Shown: positions 6,509 to 14,225, counted from the first letter of the stretch. The stretch: 33,602 bases of DNA from a virus (IMGVR_UViG_3300045256_000838:1-33602), one strand, 5' to 3'. A program made the numbers and translations. The notes: generated from the letters alone by a model not told the origin.

Positions 6509-6907
6509 ATGGCAACCTGCATCGGTTACATGGGCGGCGGGATGGGTTCGTGGCGGGCCGAGTTCGAGGAAGGCGACGACGACGCGATGATCGTTTCGCC
6601 GATCGGGCGCGGCCAGAGCGTGCATGTGGCGACCTGCCCGCTCGGCCAGTTCATCGCGCGGGGCGAGGACGAGTACGCCGACCTGGACCCCACCGACGAG
6701 GCGAACAAGCGGCTGGTGTCCATCGTGTTCTCGCCCGACGCATGGGCCGCGCTGCGGCGCGTGGCGGATGCGCTCGCCCAGCGCAAGCCGATGGAGGTGG
6801 AGTCGCGGGAGTTGTACCGGCACGAGCGCGATGACGCGGAACTGCTGGACGAAGTGAACCGGGTGCTGGCCCTGCTGGCGGTGCCGCAGAACGGGGGTGG
6901 GGAATGA
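6509..6907 (+). CDS. Hypothetical acidic phage protein
   Basis: A 132-residue acidic protein I do not recognise. It begins MATCIGYMGGGMGSW and ends in a helical region (SPDAWAALRRVADALAQRK, then RDDAELLDEVNRVLALL). The start ATG 6509 is fixed by the AGGAGG site that belongs to the third copy of the duplicated leader; upstream in-frame codons would lie inside that leader. The stop overlaps the next start by four bases. It shares its leader but no coding sequence with the two repeat genes, so the duplicated promoter or ribosome-site segment was apparently joined to a different gene here. Confidence 0.65.
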   Translation: MATCIGYMGGGMGSWRAEFEEGDDDAMIVSPIGRGQSVHVATCPLGQFIARGEDEYADLDPTDEANKRLVSIVFSPDAWAALRRVADALAQRKPMEVESRELYRHERDDAELLDEVNRVLALLAVPQNGGGE

Positions 6908-7104
6908 GCCCGCTGGCACACGTCTTCTGGTTCATGCTGTTCTTTGGCTCGCTGTATTTTGCGTGCGGGTTCTTTTCTGCCATGTTCCGCGAGTTCAGGG
7001 GCGCTGATAGCCGCGACATGGCCGCTTGCGCGATCCTCGGCCTGTGGCACGTCGCACTAATCGCGTTGGCGGCGTACCTGCTGATTAACGGGGGTGCCTC
7101 TTGA
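6904..7104 (+). CDS. Small two-helix membrane protein
   Basis: A 66-residue protein with two hydrophobic segments: residues about 5-27 (AHVFWFMLFFGSLYFACGFF) and about 40-62 (ACAILGLWHVALIALAAYLLI), joined by a charged loop FREFRGADSRD. It starts with a four-base ATGA overlap. It sits among accessory early genes, so a role in superinfection exclusion or the host envelope is possible, but nothing in the sequence shows it. Confidence 0.6.
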   Translation: MSPLAHVFWFMLFFGSLYFACGFFSAMFREFRGADSRDMAACAILGLWHVALIALAAYLLINGGAS

Positions 7105-7154
7105 AGCGGCGGCAGCGGGCTAACCGCGCAGGCGGGAAGGAGCGTGGGCGATGA
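7101..7154 (+). CDS. Possible 17-residue basic micro-ORF
   Basis: A TTG start at 7101 overlaps the previous stop (TTGA), and the TGA at 7152-7154 overlaps the next start (ATGA). It encodes 17 residues, KRRQRANRAGGKERGR after the start. It is too short to judge by composition. The exact four-base overlap at both ends is the only argument that it is translated, perhaps just to couple its neighbours; the region also holds the GGAAGGAG-like ribosome site of the next gene, an equally good reason for the sequence. Confidence 0.3.
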   Translation: MKRRQRANRAGGKERGR

Positions 7155-7525
7155 ACGAGCATGGGCAGACCGACAACCTTTCGCAACTGGCGTCGAAGAT
7201 GCCGACGCTGATGGCCGAGTGGGGCGATCGGCTGCGGGCGCACGGGCTGGCCGTGGTCGAAGCCACCGAACTCGACCGCCTGCGCAAGATCAAGGTCGAA
7301 GCGTTTGCGGCTGGCGCGCTCACGGATGACCTTGTGCTTCCGCAGTACGGATCGACGGTCTACTTCGTCCACGATGGGTGCGTTGTCGAGGGCAAGTTTG
7401 CACTTCCTCCGCAGGTGTTTCTGAATAGTCACGCTTGCAGGTTCGGGTTTTTTGTCCCTCTTTGCAGCACCTACTCCACCCGCGAGGCTGCCGAGGCGGC
7501 GAAGAAGAAGGAGGCTGAGCAATGA
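7151..7525 (+). CDS. Hypothetical protein
   Basis: A 124-residue protein of unknown function. The N-terminal half is helical (ASKMPTLMAEWGDRLRAHG, ELDRLRKIKVEAFAAGALTDD); the middle has strand-like stretches (GSTVYFVHDGCVVEGKFALP); the end is a charged helix rich in Ala, Glu and Lys. Hand counts over its second half give about 53-58% GC, lower than its neighbours, which hints at a separate origin. A GGAAGGAG site precedes the ATG, and the stop overlaps the next start. Confidence 0.6.
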   Translation: MNEHGQTDNLSQLASKMPTLMAEWGDRLRAHGLAVVEATELDRLRKIKVEAFAAGALTDDLVLPQYGSTVYFVHDGCVVEGKFALPPQVFLNSHACRFGFFVPLCSTYSTREAAEAAKKKEAEQ

Positions 7526-7647
7526 GCCTCACCCGCCGCGTGTGGTATCGGTCGTGGGTCTGCCGCGCGCGGAGGTGTCACGCCGCGCTGGCTGCCCACC
7601 TTCGCCGACTCGCCACCGAGGCGGGGCTGATGGGGGGTGGGCGATGA
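7522..7647 (+). CDS. Small Arg-rich hypothetical protein (41 residues)
   Basis: This 41-residue frame starts at ATG 7522, overlapping the previous stop (ATGA), and its TGA at 7645-7647 overlaps the start of the C5-methyltransferase (ATGA). It is basic and helical: RRVWYRSWVCRARRCHAALAAHLRRLA. The exact overlaps on both sides, matching every other junction nearby, argue that it is translated. No family is recognised. Confidence 0.5.
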   Translation: MSLTRRVWYRSWVCRARRCHAALAAHLRRLATEAGLMGGGR

Positions 7648-8876
7648 TCCGCTACGCCTCCGTCTGCGATGGCATCGGTGCGGTCCACGTCGCCACGCGC
7701 GGCCTGCCATTTCAGTGCGCGTGGACTTCCGAGATTGACCCGTTCCCCGCGGCGGTGGTTGATCATCACTTCCAACTGCCCAACCTGGGCGACATGCTCG
7801 CCATTACTTCGGAGTCTTCCTGTGGACACGGACCCATCGACATGCTTGTGGGCGGAACACCCTGCCAGTCTTTCAGCTTCGCCGGACTCCGAACGGGACT
7901 GGATGATCCGCGTGGCAACCTGGCCCTCCGATTTTGCCAGCTTGCTCGGCTCCTGCGCCCCCGCTGGGTGGTCTGGGAGAACGTGCCCGGAGTTCTTTCG
8001 TCCAACAAGGGGCGAGACTTCAAGTGCATCGCCGATGCGCTGGTCGAGTGCGGGTATGGCCTGTTCTACCGGGTACTCGACGCTCAGTTTGTGCGAGTGG
8101 ACTCCCACGCCCGAGCCGTGCCCCAGCGGCGGCGGCGTGTGTTCGTTGTCGGACATTCTGGAGGATGGGGCCGTGCCGCGGCGGTACTTCTTGACCGCGC
8201 GAGCCTGCGCGGGGATTCTGCGCCGCGCCGAGAGGCGGGGAAAGGCGTTGCCGGAACACTTGAAAGTCACGCTTGTGGCGGTAGCTTTCCCGGAACTGAC
8301 GGGGCGTGCAGTGGATTTGTCCAGCCCGTCGCCAACACCCTGACGCGGAGAATGCGCAAGGGCGCGAACACCACGCTGGACGAGGGGCAGACGTTGGTGG
8401 CCGCGTCCAATCCTCAGCAGATCACTTCCAATGTGAACCGGGATCGTGCGTTGCCAACCACCGCGCCGACGTTGCACAGGCAGATGCAACCGTGCGTCGC
8501 CCACACGCTCCGCGCCGAAGGCCACGACGCGAGCGAGGACGAGACGGGCCGGGGCGTGCCGATCGTGCCCGCGGACTATCGCAACGGCACCGTTGGCGAT
8601 GGCGTGTGCGGGACGCTGGAAGCCGCGCAGGCCAAGGGGAACCGCGGGCATGGGGTGATGGTGGACTACGCCGTGCGCCGCCTGACCCCGATGGAGTGCG
8701 AGCGGTTGCAGGGCTTCCCCGACCGCTTCACGGCGATCGACTATCGCGGCAAGCCCGCGTCGGACTCTGCGAGGTACAAGGCGCTTGGGAACAGCATGGC
8801 GGTCAACGTGATGCGGTGGATCATGCAGCGTGTGGCGTTCGTCGATTCGATCGGCACGGAAGGCGGTGCCCCTTGA
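7644..8876 (+). CDS. DNA cytosine-C5 methyltransferase
   Basis: A 410-residue C5-MTase with the ordered motifs: I (SVCDGIGA, residues 6-13), IV with catalytic Cys74 (GGTPCQSFS), VI (WENVPGV), VIII (QRRRRVFVVG), IX-like (RRLTPMECERLQGFPD) and X (ALGNSMAVNV). It methylates cytosine C5 in DNA. Between VIII and IX lies a long region of GTL/NTL segments (AGTLESHACGG, ANTLTRRMRKGANTTLDEGQ, AHTLRAEGHDA, CGTLEAAQA) typical of phage-borne MTases and probably the target-recognition region. No restriction endonuclease is nearby, so it is probably an orphan that protects phage DNA. The start overlaps the 41-residue gene by four bases. Confidence 0.92.
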   Translation: MIRYASVCDGIGAVHVATRGLPFQCAWTSEIDPFPAAVVDHHFQLPNLGDMLAITSESSCGHGPIDMLVGGTPCQSFSFAGLRTGLDDPRGNLALRFCQLARLLRPRWVVWENVPGVLSSNKGRDFKCIADALVECGYGLFYRVLDAQFVRVDSHARAVPQRRRRVFVVGHSGGWGRAAAVLLDRASLRGDSAPRREAGKGVAGTLESHACGGSFPGTDGACSGFVQPVANTLTRRMRKGANTTLDEGQTLVAASNPQQITSNVNRDRALPTTAPTLHRQMQPCVAHTLRAEGHDASEDETGRGVPIVPADYRNGTVGDGVCGTLEAAQAKGNRGHGVMVDYAVRRLTPMECERLQGFPDRFTAIDYRGKPASDSARYKALGNSMAVNVMRWIMQRVAFVDSIGTEGGAP

Positions 8877-9412
8877 CCCCCACCCCCAGGCCGAGCGCGG
8901 AGGCGATCATCGCGGCGGGGTGCGCCATCCTCGACGTGCCCCCGCGCGTGCTGGCGGGGCGAAGCCGGGCCGTCCGCGTGGTCCACGCGCGCAGGCTGAT
9001 CGTCTTCGCGCTGCGGGTGATCCGCGATGACGGCTGGACCACCATCGGCGCGGCGATCGGGCACGACCACCACACGCTGGCCATGGGCCTTTGGCGTGAG
9101 GCGTGGGCCGACCTGGGCCGGAACACGATCTACACCGACCGCGAGCGGCCCCTGCGTGAACTGCTGCCGACCTTCATCGAAGTGCTCTGGTGGGTGGCTT
9201 TGGCGTGGAGCCAGCCCGAGGGCCAGCCTGTGCCGACGCCCGAGAGGATGGCGGCCTGGCGGGAAGAAGAGCGGGTGCGGCGGCTGGTGGCCAGGGTGAA
9301 GAACGCGGCGAAGAAAGAACGGATCGAGCGGGCTAAGGCGGCGCGGGCGGCCGAGCGAGCGGCGCGGCGGGAGCTGGCGGAGGTCCAGCTCCGGAGGGCG
9401 CTGGCGAAGTGA
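8873..9412 (+). CDS. Stand-alone DnaA domain-IV-like DNA-binding protein
   Basis: A 179-residue protein from a TTG start that overlaps the MTase stop (TTGA). Residues about 9-80 follow the plan of DnaA domain IV, the origin-binding HTH: a basic helix GRSRAVRVVHARRLIVFALRVI, then WTTIGAAIGHDHHTLAMGL, which parallels the DnaA signature IG..(F/G)GRDHTTV. There is no AAA+ domain. The C-terminal half is a charged helix rich in Ala, Arg and Glu. It lies directly before the primase-helicase, which fits an origin-recognition role. The resemblance is by eye; binding is inferred. Confidence 0.7.
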   Translation: MTPTPRPSAEAIIAAGCAILDVPPRVLAGRSRAVRVVHARRLIVFALRVIRDDGWTTIGAAIGHDHHTLAMGLWREAWADLGRNTIYTDRERPLRELLPTFIEVLWWVALAWSQPEGQPVPTPERMAAWREEERVRRLVARVKNAAKKERIERAKAARAAERAARRELAEVQLRRALAK

Positions 9413-9471
9413 TTGGTCATGACCAGTCAGGACGATTCGACCGGGCGATGGGGCGGTGAGCAAGGGCGCGG

Positions 9472-12400
9472 ATGAGCATGGAAGCGGGCAACCAAAGCGA
9501 GAACGGCGGGGCACGGCGACCGAAGACCAGCGGCATGGTTGACGCGCGCGCGGCCTTTGATGAACGCAAGCGGCAGGTGCTCGAGGGCGTGGACCTGCAC
9601 GCCCTGGTAGCCGAGAGCGTGGAGCTGCACAAGCATGGGCGCGAGTGGCGCGGGCTCTGCCCGTTCCACGGCGATCGCTCCCCGAGCCTGTACGTGGTGC
9701 CCGCCAAGCGGATCTACCACTGCTTCGGATGCGGCGCGTCGGGCGATGCGATCAAGTGGGTGCAGGACCGGCACGGGCTGACCTTCAAGGCCGCGGTGAA
9801 CCACCTGGCCGAGCGCCTCGGCCTGATGCCCAGCACCGGCGCCGCGCCGCCGCCGCCCCTGAAGGCCGCCGAGCCCGACCCGCACCGGCTGCGCCGCGAG
9901 CAACTGATGCGCGAGCGGGCGATTGAATCGGCCGTGACGATCTGGCGCATGGCCCGGGGAGGCAAGGGCGGGGTGATCGGCACGCCGCCGGCGTACCGCG
10001 AGGGGGCCGGAGAGGATCACCCGCGGATGCGGGCGTACCTCGAGCACCGGGGCATCCCGGTTGACCGGCTGCCCGGGGGCAAGATCCCCAAGGCGCTGCG
10101 GTTCCTGGGGAGCTGCCCGACCGACGAGGGCGGGACGCACCGGCCGGCTATGGTGGGCCTCTTCAGCACCGGACCCGGCGAGATGAGCGCGGTGCACCGG
10201 ATCTTCCTCGACGCGGCCGGGCCGGGCAAGGCCGCGATGGAGGCGGCCAAGAAGGCCAAGGGGAGCCTGCGCACGGGCGGGGCGATCAAGCTCTCGGCAC
10301 CCGACCAGGTCGGCGGCACGCTCATCTTGTGCGAGGGGATCGAGACCGGGCTGGCGCTGCTGGCGTCCTTGCGGGGCGGGCCGCTGGAAGGGGCGGCGGT
10401 GTGGAGCGTGGTTTCTACTTCGGGCTATCAGCACTTCCGCGTCGGGCCCGAGCTGGTCGAGCCGGCCTTTGGCGGGTGGGTGCGGCGGGTGATCTTTGCG
10501 GCTGATCACAACAAGCTCCAGGAGAAGGGCAACCTGCAGGGCAAGCGCGCGGGCGAGTGGTTCGCGCAGGTGGGTGCGGCGCGGTTCGCGTGCGCTTATC
10601 CAAGCCTGCCCGTGGTAGTCGCCCCGCCCGATCACCGCCTGGTGCCGGAGTTGGTCGGGCCCGATGGGGAGCTGATTGAAGCCGGGAGCAACGGGAAGGC
10701 GATCGACTGGCTCGACGTGGCGAACAAGCTGGGGTACGACCGCGTTGGCGCGGCGTTGGCGTCCATCGCGCCCGCGCGGGCTGAGGCGGAGGACTTGAAG
10801 CCGGCGGAGCCAGGGCAGGGCCAGGGCACGCCGGGGCGGTCCGTGGACGACGCCGACGCGGGCGAAACGCAGCGGGCGGCAGATGAGCGCGGGGGCGATG
10901 GCGACGATGGGCGGGGCAACACTGGCCGGCAAGAGCCCGAGCCGCAGGAGCCCGGCGACGGGCCGATGGTGGGCATCACCCGCACGGCCAGAGCGCAGGA
11001 GCTGCTCTGGCGGCTGTTCGCCCCCAGCGCCAAGCACCGGCCGGGCGGGGTCTGGATGCTCCGCCGATACGCGGGCACGTGGTGGACCTATGACGCGGGG
11101 ACCAACCCGGCCTGGCGGCAGGTTGAAGACCCGGAGATGCTCGAGGCCCAGGCGGGGCTGCTGTTTGACCAATACTTCACCGTGAAGCGGGGCAAGATGG
11201 TGCTGTGGGCCCCGGGCGGGCGGAACATCACCGACGTGCTCAAGCAAGCGATCGCCTACACCGCGCACTGCGATGATCACATGCCGGCGTGGGCGTCGCC
11301 GACGTTCGACCGCGCGGGCGAGCCGGTGTGGGCGAGCAGCGTTCGCTGGTCGCGCAGCGCGCGCGAGGGGCCGATCAGGCCCGAGGCGGTGGTCTGTTTG
11401 CCCAACGGGCTGCTCGATGCCGACGAATGGAAGGCTGGGCGGCTGAGGATCGTGCCCAACGGGCCCAACTGGTTCTCTCGCACGTGCATGCCTACGGGGC
11501 TGCCGATCGAGCTGCTTGAAGAGGCCGTGGCGGCCGACGATCGCAAGGCCGATGAGCTGTGCGAGCGGCTGGCGCCCGAGTGGCTGGGCTTCCTTCGGTC
11601 GACCTTTACCAACGACGAGGAACGCATCGGGCAGCTTCAGAAGTGGTTCGGCTACTGCCTGACCAGCGACATCAGCCTGCACAAGATCCTCTGGCTGCAG
11701 GGCGCGCCCGGGAGCGGCAAGGGGACGATCCGCGAGGTGCTCACGCGCGTGATCGGCGATGACAATATCGCCATGACCACCGTGGAAGGGCTGGCCGGGA
11801 AGTTCGACCTGGCGGCCTTTGTGGGGCGGAGCGTGGTGTTCATGCCCGAGGTGCGCGTGGGCTTCCGCACTGACACGGCCGCGGCGATGGACCGGCTGCT
11901 GAGCATCAGCGGCGGTGACCCGCAGAGCATCGAGGATAAGTTCCAGAAGAAGCAGCCCAACATCCGGCTCTCGTGCAAGTTTGTGGTGACGCCGAACGAA
12001 GAGCCCGACATCAAGGACGCCTCGGTGGCGCTGATGCGGCGGCTGCTGGTGATCCCCACCGGCCAGCCCGTGGCGCAGCCTGACCCAGGCCTGGCCCGGC
12101 GCATCACCACCAACGAGGCCCAGGGCACGCTGCTGTGGGCGCTCATTGGGCTTCGGCGGCTGTGGCTGGCCCGGGGCTTCACGCAGCCGGCGGCCGGGCG
12201 GGAGATCATGGAGTCGATCGAACGCACGCAAAGCCCGGTGCGAGCGTTCATCGCCGACAGGTGCATCGTCCAGGCGGGCAGCGAGGTGGAGGTGGGCGTG
12301 CTGCACACGCTGTATCAGCAGTGGGCAGAGGCTGAGGGGCGCAACCCGCTGGCCAAGGAGCGGTTTGCCACGGCGATGCGGGCGACCAACCCGCTGGTCG

Positions 12401-12648
12401 ACACGAAGCAGCGAGCTGCGGCTGAGGGTGGGCCCGACGGAAGGCGGCGTTGGCGCGTGTTCGTCAACGTGCGCCCGCTGCTGCCGAGGGAATCGCTCGA
12501 TGACCCATACACCCCGCGGCCGATCTACGAGCTGAGCGAAGGCGCTGACCACTGGCCACTGAGCTGGGGGCGTGGCACACGGGTGAGCGATGGCGCGGGG
12601 GCGGCAGCGGTAGGCGAACCTGACGACGATCAGCCTGCGCCGTTCTGA
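9472..12648 (+). CDS. Phage primase-helicase (CHC2 zinc finger, Toprim, SF3/D5-type ATPase)
   Basis: A 1058-residue replication protein. The CHC2 zinc finger is C63-x2-H66 and C84-x2-C87 (CPFHGDRSPSL, YHCFGCGASGDAI). A Toprim-like domain follows at about 280-360 (LILCEGIETGLALL with Glu288; AADHN with Asp345). A low-complexity linker lies at about 450-500. The helicase has Walker A GAPGSGKGT (744-752), a Walker B-like VVFMPE ending at 793, and KFVVTPNEEPDI as sensor region, the phage D5/SF3 pattern. It would unwind DNA and make RNA primers. ATG 9472 is used; ATG 9535 is also possible, since small frames at 9409-9459 and 9456-9542 overlap each other and this start. Confidence 0.9.
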   Translation: MSMEAGNQSENGGARRPKTSGMVDARAAFDERKRQVLEGVDLHALVAESVELHKHGREWRGLCPFHGDRSPSLYVVPAKRIYHCFGCGASGDAIKWVQDRHGLTFKAAVNHLAERLGLMPSTGAAPPPPLKAAEPDPHRLRREQLMRERAIESAVTIWRMARGGKGGVIGTPPAYREGAGEDHPRMRAYLEHRGIPVDRLPGGKIPKALRFLGSCPTDEGGTHRPAMVGLFSTGPGEMSAVHRIFLDAAGPGKAAMEAAKKAKGSLRTGGAIKLSAPDQVGGTLILCEGIETGLALLASLRGGPLEGAAVWSVVSTSGYQHFRVGPELVEPAFGGWVRRVIFAADHNKLQEKGNLQGKRAGEWFAQVGAARFACAYPSLPVVVAPPDHRLVPELVGPDGELIEAGSNGKAIDWLDVANKLGYDRVGAALASIAPARAEAEDLKPAEPGQGQGTPGRSVDDADAGETQRAADERGGDGDDGRGNTGRQEPEPQEPGDGPMVGITRTARAQELLWRLFAPSAKHRPGGVWMLRRYAGTWWTYDAGTNPAWRQVEDPEMLEAQAGLLFDQYFTVKRGKMVLWAPGGRNITDVLKQAIAYTAHCDDHMPAWASPTFDRAGEPVWASSVRWSRSAREGPIRPEAVVCLPNGLLDADEWKAGRLRIVPNGPNWFSRTCMPTGLPIELLEEAVAADDRKADELCERLAPEWLGFLRSTFTNDEERIGQLQKWFGYCLTSDISLHKILWLQGAPGSGKGTIREVLTRVIGDDNIAMTTVEGLAGKFDLAAFVGRSVVFMPEVRVGFRTDTAAAMDRLLSISGGDPQSIEDKFQKKQPNIRLSCKFVVTPNEEPDIKDASVALMRRLLVIPTGQPVAQPDPGLARRITTNEAQGTLLWALIGLRRLWLARGFTQPAAGREIMESIERTQSPVRAFIADRCIVQAGSEVEVGVLHTLYQQWAEAEGRNPLAKERFATAMRATNPLVDTKQRAAAEGGPDGRRRWRVFVNVRPLLPRESLDDPYTPRPIYELSEGADHWPLSWGRGTRVSDGAGAAAVGEPDDDQPAPF

Positions 12649-13011
12649 GCGCCGATGGCTATTGAGAGGCGTTGGATGGGCCAGGACGGCGGGAACCCCC
12701 CGCCCCCTGCTGTGCCATGAAGCGCGTGGGAAGGGCTGGTGGTGGTCACAATCAGGCTACCGGGGTGGTTTGGGGTAGGTTCTCCTAACAGACCCCACAA
12801 AGCCGCCCCGTCCACCGTCGCGGGGGAGGCGCTGGGAAGGGGGGGCGGAGTTGATTGGGGCGGGTTTTGGTGGGTTCGGGGGCGTCGGCGCGGGTGGTGG
12901 CGGTGGGCGGGGGCCTGGCGGGAGCGGGCTGGCGGGGGCCGGCGTGGTCGGCGTGAGGGTGGTTGCCGCGTGGTTCGGGTGACGTGCGGGCAAAGAGGCC
13001 GCGCGGGTGGC

Positions 13012-13182
13012 GCACGCGTGCGGGGGCTGTCCGGTGCGGGGGGGTGGGGGTGGCTGGCGTGCACGGGCTGCACGCGTGCATCAGCACTTACGCTTGTACT
13101 TTGCGATTACTCAGTTCCGTGGCGTTTGACACGCTAACTCACTTTTTTCACTCGAATCACTTAAGCCTTCTAGCACGCGTGC
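13012..13182. repeat. Three GCACGCGTGC palindromes around an AT-richer segment
   Basis: The perfect 10-base palindrome GCACGCGTGC occurs at 13012-13021, 13070-13079 and 13173-13182. The first extends to 12 bases as CGCACGCGTGCG and the second as TGCACGCGTGCA. The last two flank the AT-richer stretch. I noticed no further copy elsewhere in the window. They may be binding sites for an origin-binding protein or a regulator. Confidence 0.65.
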
Positions 13183-13290
13183 AGCGCGTGCGGCTGGGGG
13201 TTTGTTCGGTTCAATGCATCCCCTGAAGTGGTGAAATCTGACCCATGGTCCGATTTGAAACGGGATGTGTTCGTATTGTTGACATGCGTG

Positions 13291-13321
13291 TCGGGACTCG
13301 GACCATTGGTCCGAGTCCCGA
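13291..13321. promoter_or_regulatory. Perfect 14-bp inverted repeat (hairpin or operator)
   Basis: TCGGGACTCGGACC (13291-13304) and its exact complement (13308-13321) flank the three bases ATT. No T-run follows on the + strand, so it is not a standard intrinsic terminator. A TTGACA at 13279-13284 lies just before it, without a good -10. It could be an operator or an RNA stem upstream of the late promoter. Confidence 0.6.
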
Positions 13322-13398
13322 TATGAAGGTCATCTTGTAGGTGTGTGGTCGGGGTATCGAGCGGGGGCGGGGCTGGTGGTGGGGCGGATGGTGGAGAG

Positions 13399-13428
13399 TT
13401 GACAGGCGTTTCTGGGGTTTGCTAGACT
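13399..13428 (+). promoter_or_regulatory. Candidate sigma-70-type promoter for the packaging operon
   Basis: TTGACA at 13399-13404, an 18-base spacer and TAGACT at 13423-13428. The -35 is perfect and the -10 keeps TA and the final T. It lies 15 bases before the first ATG of the downstream gene set, so the leader would be very short. It is the best promoter match in the right-hand part of the window. Confidence 0.55.
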
Positions 13429-13442
13429 GATGGTGCCACCTC

Positions 13443-14225
13443 ATGGGCCCGCGCGTCACCTGGTGCGGGGCCGAGGGCTGTGGCGTGCGCACTTTGAGCG
13501 TTCGGGGCGCGGGTGGGGCGGCGGCGGGTCGACATGGCGGCGTGGCCGGCGGCGTGGCCGGCGGCGTGGCCGGCGGCGTGGCCGGCGGCGTGGCCGGCGG
13601 CGTGGCCGGCGGCGTGGCCGGCAACGTGGTCGGCGGCGGCGGCTTGCGGCCTCTGGCGGGGGGGATTGAAGCGATTGTTCGCCGCGCGGTGGGGGTGGTG
13701 GGCCCTGGGCGGGGGCGCGGCGGGGGCGGCTCTGGCGATGGTGGTGCCGGCGGCGGCGGCGGCGGTGCTGGCCATAGTGGCCGGAGGGCTGGGGCTGGTC
13801 CGGGCGGGGCTTGTCCGGGCGGGGCTGGTCCGGGCGGCCGGGGGGGACAGGGCGGCAAGGGTGCGAGTGGCGCAAGTAGCCAGAGCGGGCGGAAGCGCAA
13901 CAGCGATGTCAACCTCACGTGCGCGGCGCCGGGGACGGTGCGGCTGGTGCCGACGCGCGATCCGAGCGACCGGGCGCACGGGCTGAAAGACGCCGACGGC
14001 TATCTGCTGCCGGGCGCGCGCGTGCAGTCGGCCCGGCCGCGCTGCTACCCGCCCAGCTCGATGACCAGCGCGGGCGTCGCGCACGATTCGGCCTTTGACG
14101 CCACGTACCTGGCGCAGAAGCGACTCCGCGGCGTGAGCGGGCTGGGCGCGGGGAGCGTGCGCACCGTGGCCCAGGCCGTGCACCACGCGCTGGCGCGGCT
14201 GAACGGAAAGCGGGTGACGGCGTGA
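13443..14225 (+). CDS. Gly-rich hypothetical protein with a 12-base repeat array
   Basis: A 260-residue frame with three parts: a short start (MGPRVTWCGAEGCGVRTLSV), a long low-complexity middle with (GGVA)n from the 12-base repeat and Gly/Ser/Arg stretches, and a normal-looking C-terminus from about residue 153 (DVNLTCAAPGTVRLVPTRD, then YLLPGARVQ, then VAQAVHHALARLNGK). The start and end have good third-position GC in this frame. In the middle, another frame (13513-13986) is also open and looks membrane-like, so the reading there is uncertain. The stop overlaps the next GTG by four bases. Function unknown. Confidence 0.5.
   Translation: MGPRVTWCGAEGCGVRTLSVRGAGGAAAGRHGGVAGGVAGGVAGGVAGGVAGGVAGGVAGNVVGGGGLRPLAGGIEAIVRRAVGVVGPGRGRGGGGSGDGGAGGGGGGAGHSGRRAGAGPGGACPGGAGPGGRGGQGGKGASGASSQSGRKRNSDVNLTCAAPGTVRLVPTRDPSDRAHGLKDADGYLLPGARVQSARPRCYPPSSMTSAGVAHDSAFDATYLAQKRLRGVSGLGAGSVRTVAQAVHHALARLNGKRVTA
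13540..13626. repeat. 12-base tandem repeat, about seven units
   Basis: The unit GTGGCCGGCGGC repeats exactly about seven times, with GTGGCC starting at 13542 and every 12 bases to 13614, then a degenerate copy. Because the period is a multiple of three, copy-number change keeps all frames: it reads GGVA, AAWP or RRGR in the three + frames. Confidence 0.9.

Larger units (their letters stand above)
12649..13442. other. 794-base region without a convincing gene; candidate replication/regulatory region
   Basis: The + strand is very G-rich from about 12830 to 13065, with many GGG runs. An AT-richer stretch follows at about 13081-13172. Three identical 10-base palindromes, a 14-bp hairpin and a promoter lie in this interval and are listed separately. 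The open frame at 12739-13137 is Gly/Arg/Trp-rich and looks spurious. It separates the replication gene from the packaging genes, where an origin or late-gene control region would be expected. Confidence 0.6.

Noticed and set aside
9409-9542. Two tiny frames (16 and 28 codons) before the primase-helicase
   Set aside because: They show GTGA-type overlaps like the upstream chain, but overlap the likely primase start and have ambiguous codon composition, so they are noted only in that entry.
9427-12552. 1041-residue - strand open frame opposite the primase-helicase
   Set aside because: A shadow frame caused by high GC; the + strand frame has CHC2, Toprim and Walker motifs.
12739-13137. 132-residue + strand open frame in the gene-free region
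   Set aside because: Gly/Arg/Trp-rich, no ribosome site and no folded-looking segment; it is best explained by the G-rich composition.
13126-13160. Promoter from TTGACA at 13126-13131
   Set aside because: No reasonable -10 element lies 16-19 bases downstream.
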